Assembly (NCBI GenBank): GCA_005784505.1
Contig: VCAZ01000113.1
Span: 62,001-126,000, forward strand
Reading direction: 5' to 3'
DNA from: Bagarius yarrelli
Taxonomy: Eukaryota > Chordata > Actinopteri > Siluriformes > Sisoridae
DNA: 64,000 nt
Positions 55,845 to 64,000 of the stretch are shown here, piece by piece (within the stretch, counting starts at the first letter, position 1; each line of letters starts with the position of its first letter). Both the position numbers and the translations under genes were made by a program. Below the pieces are notes generated by a model. That model was not told where the DNA came from. It was given only the letters and a program-made list of their open reading frames with translations, and did no database searches.

Positions 55845-56721
55845 CTAAAAAACAGGAAAGATAAGACCAAAAGGTCAGGTGAAAAAATTTACATTAGAAA
55901 TTTACATTTAGAAAAAAATATCTGGTAGGTAAGTGGCAAGTGATCAAATTTGGGAAAATGGTTTTAAAATCCTGGTAAATAATCCTAGTGAATTTTATTT
56001 CTGAAATAATCTAATTATAATTTCTGACATGCCTCGGAGGAATTGCTGCAAGACAGTAAGGGCTGATTTTTTTAACAGCATCACAAAATATTGATCCTGA
56101 ATTTAAACTTTTTTTATGATTCTTTTAGGAAACCAGGTCAAGGGTCTATCTGAGAATCACTTTCACAAACACGAGTCTCAGAAATTCTTAAAGATGAGAG
56201 ATTGTGGGTGGATTACCAGTAAAACCAAGCTACCAATGTTAAATTAGTCATTAAACATCATAAAACAAACGATGAAGTATCAAAGCTGCCGCCTTAACCT
56301 GGGACAGAGTCATTGTAAAGTCGAAACCTGTGCCAGGATACTGGTAGTGAGATGTCTATATACGCAAATCGGAGGCATCATTTATCATATCCAAAACACC
56401 TGTTGCTGGTTTTTTGGTGGTAGGAAAAATGTAAGGTTTTGAGGGCATCTGTATGTCTTTTTATCTTGTGTTGCCAGAAAATGTTGAAAAAATGCAGAGA
56501 AACCTATAAAGCCCAGGATTAACCTTTACTTCTTGTGTAAGAAGTGCAAAATCTAGCTGGTTTGTATTACCACCTTAAACTAAACATATGTTGACATTAC
56601 ATTAAGTATAATACCAAATTCTTACGCACTTTATATAAAAGCTTTTTGCATTCTGATGAAACGGAGCATGTACAGACACTTCTATTTGTAGTCTCTGATG
56701 GACCGGTTCTGCTTATGATTC

Positions 56722-56770
<49 letters not shown>

Positions 56771-59088
56771 CATCTACACCAATGTTTAATTCTTCACTGT
56801 GAACCTAAGCCCACTGTAATTTAGATTTCTCTGGCTTATGTAGTAAGCCTTTGTCTGTACTTGGCAACATGGTCGAGTGGGAACCCCAGTGTTAAATGTG
56901 CATATCACAACAGACATATGCACTAAACACCCCAGTGTTTAGTGCATATTTCTGTTGTGATATGATTTTCTCTGCATTTAAAAATAAAAAAAAGTTCTAC
57001 TTCATCCTACACCGGATGAAGACGCTGGTCTGAGGTTACAGTTTGTAAAGTACTGCGAACTTCTCTGGTAGTCTCCTGCACTTCATATAAAAGTTATTTG
57101 CATTATTTGTAGTCTCGAACAAACCAGTTCTGCTCATGATTTTATACAAACACAACACCTTCACTGTGAACCTGAGCCCACTGTTATTCAGATTTCTGTT
57201 GCTTATGTAGTGAGCTTTTGTCTGTACTTGGAACCCCAGAAACCCACTAGGAACCCCAGTGTTAACTAGCAGTCGACCGATTATCGGCCTGATCGATATT
57301 AGGCATTTTTATGATTATCAGTATCGGTTATTTGGAAAACTGATAAAATAATTTAATTTTGGCCGAGCAGCTCTGCTTTCTGCACCGCAACCTGGTGCAG
57401 CTGGATTGGGACCACTATTATATTACATTTACAGCATTTGGCAGATGCCCTTATCCAGAGCAACTTACGTTCATCTCATTTACACAACTGAGCAATTGGG
57501 GGTTAAGGGCCTTACTCAGGGGCCCACAGAGGTGGCTTGGTGGTGCTGGGAATCGAGCTCTGTACAAAAACAATAGGCAGGATTTCCACTTATTTTATTT
57601 ATTTCTTTTTTATTACAACAGTAAAATCATTATTCAAATTATTCCTTTAGTCTTTTGAAATTTTAATTAAAACTAAATAACTATTTAGAGGATTAGAATC
57701 CTTGATTAAATGGGGGTATGTGACTGAAAAATTTATGATAACAACAATAATAGACTATTGTCACAGTATAAACTCGACGCCCCTGGCCGTTTTTTATTTA
57801 ACCCCTGCTCTTAAAAACATTTTTCCAGCATCGGTCATCCTGATGTAGCTTCAACAAGATATCCTTACAAACATCCGAACTCACTATCCATCTTTCTCTA
57901 TACAGACTGTTGATCAGTAAACTATGATAACATCCTGTTGTTGTGGCTCTGTGATTAATGGATGGCAGTAACTGCAAGACTGGATCATGGTGTCTTTTCA
58001 CCTACTGCTGTATAAATGTGGATGGGTGGAATGCATCTGCCAAATGTCATAAATGTAAATGATTTACATTTAATGATAGACATGTTTAAGTCATTCCTAA
58101 AAAAGTTAAGCGTGTAATACACGTGGATATGTAGAACGGTAGGCATACAGCTGCCTATTGTGCGGGATATTAGGCTACATGATGTGTGGAAGATTTTTGA
58201 TGTGCAGAGAGATAACCTGGTGTCTAGGGTATTATTATAGTGTGCGGGGGTTACAGTACGGAATATTAGGCTACATGATGTGCGGAAATTTTTTTTTTGG
58301 CTGTGCAAAGAGATAACCTGGTGTTTAGGATATTATAGTGTGCGGGATATTACCTACTGTGCGGGATATAAGTCTACCTGATGCGCGGGATTTTTTCGGC
58401 TGTGCGCTGATGTATAGGATGTTACCTGCCGTGCGGGATATTAGGCTACCTGATGTGCGGGATTTAAGTCTACCTGATGTGCGGGGAATATTTTTGGGCT
58501 GTGCGCTGATGTATAGGATATTATAGTGTGCGGGATATTATCTGCCGTGCGGGATATCAGGCTACCTGATGTGCGGGAGATTTTTTGGCTGTGCGCTATC
58601 GTATAGGATATTCTAGAGTGCGGGGTATTACTTGCTGTGCGGGATATTAGGCTACCTGATGTGCGGGAGTTTTGTTTTTTGTTTTTGGCTGTGCGCTGAT
58701 GTTTAGGATATTCTAGTGTGCGGGGCATTAGCTGGTGTGCGGTTGATTACCTGAGCGGGATCTTGACTCTCAGGTAGCGGTCAATGGCGATGGCGAGGAG
58801 CGCTAGGATGGAGCTCTGAGTGAGAACGAGCAGAATGCAGGCGACCATCAGGCAGCTGTAAAAGTGCGTCTTTAATCCGGTGCTGATGATTATAGCCAAA
58901 GGGATGACAAAAGCCCCGACGGCGACGTCTGCTAAAGCCAAACTGACCACGAAGTAAAAAGTGGTGTCCCGCAACGAGCGGTTTATCTTCACTGCCCAAA
59001 CCACCATCACATTCCCTAATACGGAGGCGAGAGCGATCACCACCTCCATCCCGATATAAGACGAAGGAGGAGAATCTTCAGCCGTCAT
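55181..59088 (-). CDS. adora1: Adenosine receptor A1-type (class A GPCR), two exons
   Basis: A1 receptors are seven-helix plasma membrane receptors that bind adenosine and couple to Gi/o. Exon 1 is 59088-58751 and exon 2 is 55844-55181, joined in phase 2, giving 333 residues (human A1 is 326). The start is the ATG at 59088; the frame extends three codons upstream but without an ATG. Visible marks include GN in TM1, LALAD in TM2, a Cys before TM3, DRYLRVKIPL after TM3, VGLTPMFGWNNL in TM4-ECL2, CKFEE with the ligand-contact Phe-Glu, SWLPLHILNCI in TM6, LTHGNSAVNPVIY in TM7 and a basic Cys-containing tail. THG in TM7 and VPLAI/IPLAI-type TM3 residues favour A1 over A3. An NDS glycosylation sequon lies in ECL2. 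Which fish A1 copy (a or b) is not decided. Confidence 0.92.
56725..56769. repeat. AC microsatellite
   Basis: About 22 AC units in the first copy of the intron duplication. Confidence 0.95.
56901..56964. repeat. Near-perfect palindrome with 30-bp arms
   Basis: CATATCACAACAGACATATG and CACTAAACAC are followed after a short loop by the reverse complement with a single mismatch in the arm. It lies in adora1 intron 1. Confidence 0.92.
57417..57570 (-). mobile_element. SINE fragment, antisense
   Basis: Contains ACAGCATTTGGCAGATGCCC, TTATCCAGAGCAACTTACG, GGGTTAAGGGCCTTACTCAG and GGGAATCGAGCTC, most of the reversed SINE. It lies in adora1 intron 1. Confidence 0.65.
58150..58746. repeat. Tandem array, about 100-bp unit, next to adora1 exon 1
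   Basis: The phrase GGCTGTGC recurs at about 58299, 58398, 58497, 58587 and 58687, spaced 90-100 bp. Each unit also carries GTGCGGGATATTAGGCTACC and CTGATGTGCGGGA. The array ends within 5 bp of the exon 1 donor. Confidence 0.9.
58751..59088 (-). CDS. adora1: adora1 exon 1: N-terminus to end of TM3
   Basis: It encodes MTAEDSPPSSYIGMEVVIAL through IAIDRYLRVKIPL, then the first two bases of a split codon. The donor GTAATC lies at the DRY-proximal position shared by adenosine receptor genes. The ATG has A at -3. A possible 5' UTR acceptor (TTATTTCTCAG) ends at about 59110. A roughly 100-bp tandem array begins directly inside the intron. Confidence 0.92.
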
Positions 59089-59686
59089 CGTCGACAAGGA
59101 AGTTGATAACTGAGAAATAATAAAACAGCCTGACCTTCAAAAGTTGTCCTGATTAAAACATGCCGGAGTCCCAAACGCACAGGACGGCGCTTGACTTCTT
59201 CGTAGCGGGATGAGAGGAAACAAAATGACACCCAAATATGACCGGGCAGCAACGTGTCCAAAATGCGTGTGCGTAACCGTGGCAGGATGTGCTGTCGATT
59301 CCCGCAGCTGACTCATCCCGAGTGGTCTCAGCGTGGCTATAAATGTATATCCATCATTCCGATAATTAAATATTCCTCATATTGGAATCTGGTACAAAAA
59401 AACCCAAATCAACAAGCGACACGCGCGCTTTTTCGCCTGTTAACTGCTGAGCTAAACCAAATAAATCTAAGTGGCAAGTGCAGTGTGTAAACTACAAGAC
59501 GAGGAAAGCAAAGGGTAAATTTTGGCAGAAACGGCATCAGGTTTAGAAAATAGCTTCCTAAGAAACCAAACGTTCCTGTTGTGTTTCAAAGCACCGCGTT
59601 GGGGTTTTTTTATGCAAGTCATGTGATCAATTCCGCGTTTACAAGCCAATCAAATTGTCTCCAAGTGCATTTTTTTGCTCATGCAC

Positions 59687-59790
59687 GACAGACAGACGGA
59701 TGGATAGATAGTTGGATGGATGGATACATAGATAGATAGATGGATACATAGATAGATGGCTAAATAGATGGATGGATGAATAGAAATAGA
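59687..59790. repeat. GATA/GATG tetranucleotide microsatellite
   Basis: Imperfect GACA, GATG, GATA and CATA units upstream of adora1. Confidence 0.9.
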
Positions 59791-61089
59791 TATGGACTGA
59801 ACCAGTGTTTTTGTTGTTAATCCAAAGAGTACATTTTTTAAAGTGCTCAGATATACTGTATTACACAGGGGACGAATGATTAGGGCTGTGTAAAAAATAT
59901 CGATACAGCTAATTATGGCAATGTATTAATATTCTGACTTGGTATATATAAATACATATTTAAATTTAAAATAATTTATGTTAATATTTAATAATGTCCA
60001 ACCCAAGTGGTCATCTAAATAGTGCAGGTTTTGATTGTATATATGGATAATTAGATAAAAAGCTTCTTTATTAATTCAAAGCAATTTTAGGGTCAAATTG
60101 TTCAAATTAACATTGTGTATATTGTTATTTCAAAATGCCTACCATGTCATTTACCCTGTCTGAGTGTTTAAGACTGGCTTTAGTAGGTTTTGTTTGGGTT
60201 GCATTGTAAAATATGCAGAGCATGAGGCCTTTGTGTTAAAATAACAAAACAAACACGTCCGTTTTAAAATGGAAGCGTTTGCCCTTAAATGGGAAAATCA
60301 GGAGCATTGGCAACTGTTTGACCACGTCTAAATAAATAAGCTGGTATTATAGTTATTTAAGCAAAATTTTCACAGGGTATAATTGTGTGTATCTCCTCCT
60401 ATTCTGAGTAAATTCTCATCTCACATCCAGACTACTGACCTTGCAAGTATCTGAATGACCACAGGAAATACTAGGAGAAGACATATTATCTGAGAAGGGA
60501 TATGATAAAATATATCATGGCTTTGCAGCACAGAAAGCAAGGGTGAGAATATTTATAATATTAAAACCTGCTCTTTTTATATTAGTGCAATACTTTACTA
60601 TACATCAAACTACTAAATTTGGGATCGCTAAAAATCTGTAATCCATCCGTCTCGGGTGTTTACCTTTCTAAGATGACCGATGCTGACACCATGTGGCCTG
60701 CATACCACCCCAATGATTATTTATGATATCAGCATGCATACCCTGAAACTGCTGTTTCCCCTTCACTTACTCAAGGGTAGAGCAGCAGCAGTAACACATT
60801 GAATTTCCATACTCAGAACATTTTATCTGCAAACCGCTCTACAGTTTACAAAGAAGCTTAATGTTAACTTAGAGGTACTTCCTGTTGCTGTTTGGAAAAG
60901 AATTGCCCTCCCACATGTCCATGTAGTTTCTGTTTTGCTACTCAAGGAACTTGGGACTCAACAGCTGTCACACATACACATCTATTTACACACTATGGTT
61001 TAGAAATGGCAATTAGCCTAGAACACACTTTTTTGGATTGGGGACTTTAAAGAAACCCCTTAAGCATTAGGAGAACATGCGCATGATGT

Positions 61090-61119
<30 letters not shown>
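61090..61119. repeat. AC microsatellite
   Basis: About 15 CA units. Confidence 0.95.
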
Positions 61120-61120
<1 letters not shown>

Positions 61121-61594
61121 CCAGTCTAGTGAAAGCAATCGAATACATTATTCATTATCGTCTGTCAGTCAGTTTTGTGTTTTACCACACTTAGAATATT
61201 TTATATAGCTGTTGTGCATGTAAGTTATCTTAAATCTTACTTTTAAGATGTTTTAAATTGAAACATAGCAGTTAAGTTTCAACACAATCTTTAACCACTG
61301 ACAGATAAAAAGAAAAAGTTGCAATTTTGTTAGATAAACAAATTTCTAATCTGTGCAAAACACCTGCTTTAGAAAGAAGTGAAATTTCAATACCTGGTTT
61401 GCAGTCTGATAGGCTGTGGAATTAAAACGTAGATGGATTGGTATTGTGCCCACATCATTACACCGCCTCCACCAGCCAGCAAAGTTGATCAATGGATTCA
61501 TAAGAGTTGAGATTCATTAGATAAGAAGATTTTTAATTGTCAATTTGGGAAACCAGTGCCTGCTACTTTACTTATCAAACACATACAGTTATAG

Positions 61595-61705
61595 TTTACA
61601 GTTACAGCATTTGACAGATGCCCTTATCCAGAGCGACCTACATTTATTTCATTTATAACATTGAGCAATTGGGGATTAAGGGCTTTGCTCGAGGGCCCAA
61701 TGACT
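61595..61705 (-). mobile_element. SINE fragment, antisense
   Basis: Contains AGCATTTGACAGATGCCCTT, ATCCAGAGCGACCTACATTT and TTAAGGGCTTTGCTCGAGGG, the reversed SINE tail and body. Confidence 0.6.
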
Positions 61706-63768
61706 GCTATATCTCGTAATGACATTAAGGAATTGCACCTTCAGGCCAAAGTACTCCTGGAGAGTGAACTCTTCAGGAATGGAATATTCTTTATCCTAGG
61801 ACACACCCTAGCAAGATGGATTTTTAATATTGAAACTTGTGAAGGTGCTATAAAACAACAATACTTCTTGACTTGGCAGCTGAAAAGAAAACATATTTTC
61901 TCCTACGCAGGATGTAATAAATTGAAAAATAATGTTCTGAAACTGAGCATTCTAGCGAATAACACTCGAGACTCAGGAGTCACACATACGTGTAAAAGTT
62001 TCACTAGACACATGTTAAATTATCTAGAACCTGGTCTTGACTCACACTCACAGCACACAGTGTTGCAATATTTCTAATGGCGTCCAAGGGCAGAGTGTAG
62101 GCCGTTCCCAGGAGTCAAAGCTACATGTAAAGACATTACATTTTCAGTTGAATTGTCCTGAGACAGGCTTGCGTTTGACATTTAGCTTACATGAATGTAA
62201 GTCAGGCGCTGATGCTGACGGAGGAGGTCTGGGGTTCCGTCAATGTTTCCAAAAGTGTTTTGTGAAGTTGAGGTTGGGGCTTTATTTAAACCACTTGAGA
62301 TTTTCAACATAAACCTGCAAAAAGCTTTGAAAATCACAGGATTACTGCACAGGAGTACTGCCTAGCTGGGACATGTTTGAGCCTCTGGACATTGTATAAC
62401 ACACAAAAACATACTAATAAAAATCTACATTCGCAAGGCTCTGTATCTTTATACTCAGTGTATTATTTATGTATTTACTAAAGATAAATAATTTGATGCA
62501 TTTCTTTAAGGCTTCTTCTATAAGAGATTTTTTACAACATGGATTTAACTGGTTTCATTTTGGGTAGGACTGAAAAAAAAACAGCTGAAACAAGAAGTTC
62601 TATTAAACTCCACTTAAAGGGAATAGCACATGATTCCTAAAAGATCGATATCTGTATAAAGATAGCTAGGGCTGTTAAATCATCTAGCAAAAACACAAGA
62701 GACCTGCTGCCTATGGTTCATGCATTTTGTTACTGCACTAGCTTTTGACAGGCAAACGGATATTTACAGTTTTGAAAGCTGATTTTCTCTATCATGGCGG
62801 CTCCATGCCGGCTCTCTGGCACTCCAGGGAATTGATTTCACTGTTAACATTCCTGCCAAATGTAAATCTGAAAATAATTTGTGATGAACAAATGTGATTA
62901 ATTATTATTACTGATTACATTAGATTTCCATTCTAATTACAGTTATACTATATTAACAAGAAGCTTGAGCAATGTCAACGTTTCAGCAAACCCAAGGCTT
63001 TTTCCGAGATTGCAGACTTCCATACTAGATAGTAGACGAAACTGGTAAAGACAAAACAGAAATAATTGAAAGAACATCCAAACTGCATTTACTAACAAAG
63101 AAAAATTTTCATGTGCTATTTCAAAGATTGCAACTGTAAGTGCTGTAAGTGGATAAGAGTTAGCACAGAGCGCAACAAGCTATTTTGTTGTTTACTTTAA
63201 CACAGAATGATTCTAGCTTTGATAATCCTGGCGCATCTCTCAAACACTACGCCTTCGTGGGAATATAATGTCATTCATGCATGATAATGCGCGTTATTTT
63301 CACATAGCTGCGTTAGCTATAACAGTGACGTGTTTGATGTGCCTCCGTTGCTTACAGAAGGCCCTCATGAAAAACACAATGTTACGGCGCTGACTATTTA
63401 CTATACCTGATGTTTTGTCATGTAATTGTGTGTATTATTCAGTGGCATTTACTGCACAGAACATTCAATAAGACTCTATAACAGTGTGGATAAAGCATGC
63501 GAAGGGTGTCTCTAAGATAATACAAGTCAATGTTTTCTGAGAAAAGGGCAGGAAAATGTCAGTCATTTCTCACATTTCCTGCACAGACACGTGTCGTTTG
63601 CTTCTGATTGTTTTAAGCCATTAACGAAGCGAACGCTAAAACATCTGCCAAGTATCGCTATTGACTGGAAGACTAGAATAAATCCTTTGTCAGAGTATCA
63701 GGGCAAATTTGATACTCTGAAAATAGAATTTGATTATAACCAGAGACCTGAATCTGAACAGGGTTTTC

Positions 63769-63772
<4 letters not shown>

Positions 63773-63807
<35 letters not shown>
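63773..63807. repeat. TG microsatellite
   Basis: About 17 TG units. The reading frames that cross it on both strands are artefacts. Confidence 0.95.
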
Positions 63808-63810
<3 letters not shown>

Positions 63811-64000
63811 AATGGTCTGTTTGAGTCCAGACTTCTTTCTGAGAAGAGAAGATAACATAACATAGCCTCTAGAAGATAAGACATCAAACTAATGATGATG
63901 AAAAAGAGGCTGTGGAAATTCTGCTGATTATACAGGTCTGTAGAATCAGACCTTTTAATATCAATATCCATTTTTTAGGAACAAGAAGCAGATCCTAGCT

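Larger units (their letters stand above)
56630..57265. repeat. Direct duplication inside adora1 intron 1
   Basis: The segment at about 56630-56895 recurs, diverged, at 57075-57262: both have GCACTT(T/C)ATATAAAAG, TTTGTAGTCTC, TTCACTGTGAACCT(A/G)AGCCC, GCTTATGTAGT and AACCCCAGTGTTAA in the same order. The AC microsatellite is expanded only in the first copy. Confidence 0.8.
59089..64000. other. Upstream flank of adora1
   Basis: Contains the probable 5' UTR and promoter of adora1 (relatively CpG-rich to about 59420, no TATA box assigned), a GATA/GATG microsatellite (59687-59790), AC and TG tracts (61090, 63773) and a SINE piece (about 61595-61705). No further gene recognised. Confidence 0.5.

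Noticed and set aside
59089..59097. Three extra N-terminal codons for adora1
   Set aside because: The upstream codon is TTG, not ATG; the first ATG is at 59088.
61661..62077. Open frame of 138 codons after a SINE fragment
   Set aside because: It starts inside the SINE and has no recognisable domain or splice context.

Overview
The window is vertebrate nuclear DNA. Genes are split into short exons with GT-AG introns, and the rest is AT-rich and full of old transposon copies, tRNA-derived SINEs and microsatellites. The protein families and the repeats (Tc1-like, RTE-like, hAT-like, and SINEs carrying the 'cagatgccctta' type of fish tail) point to a teleost. Several repeats resemble ones common in ostariophysan fish, but that narrower placement is inference. 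All identifications come from reading the sequence; no database was searched.

Three protein-coding genes are supported. (1) Positions 958-37713, plus strand: the 3' two thirds of a copine gene, best matched to CPNE8. Eleven exons cover part of the C2B domain and the whole copine/vWA domain through to the stop. The first exons (C2A) lie before the window. One expected C2B exon, between 2357 and 9567, was not found. (2) Positions 47710-51548, plus strand: a complete four-exon gene of 146 residues with a BH3-like motif and a C-terminal GGW motif, a Bcl-2 family member of the BCL2L15 (Bfk) type. (3) Positions 59088-55181, minus strand: a complete two-exon adenosine A1-type receptor of 333 residues. 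It is convergent with the Bcl-2 family gene.

The copine introns hold most of the mobile DNA. They contain two 5'-truncated RTE-like LINE pieces with target duplications, one of them nested inside an older repeat. They also hold two Tc1 remnant types, a hAT-like non-autonomous element with an 8-bp target duplication, a long inverted repeat at 28.2-28.6 kb, a 0.9-kb minisatellite with 34-bp units at 29.6-30.4 kb, and a patch of degenerate tRNA-Gln-like segments at 14.4-16.2 kb. The 37.7-47.7 kb intergenic stretch carries a Tc1 transposon with a broken transposase. Intron 1 of the adenosine receptor contains a roughly 100-bp tandem array that runs up to the exon 1 donor site and resembles it.

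The genes are not an operon and there is no evident shared pathway. Copine is a calcium-dependent membrane-binding protein, BCL2L15 is linked to apoptosis, and the A1 receptor couples adenosine to Gi/o. No previously unknown multi-gene system was identified. The most unusual features are structural: the splice-site-like array, the minisatellite open in all three forward frames, the palindromes, and the absent copine exon.
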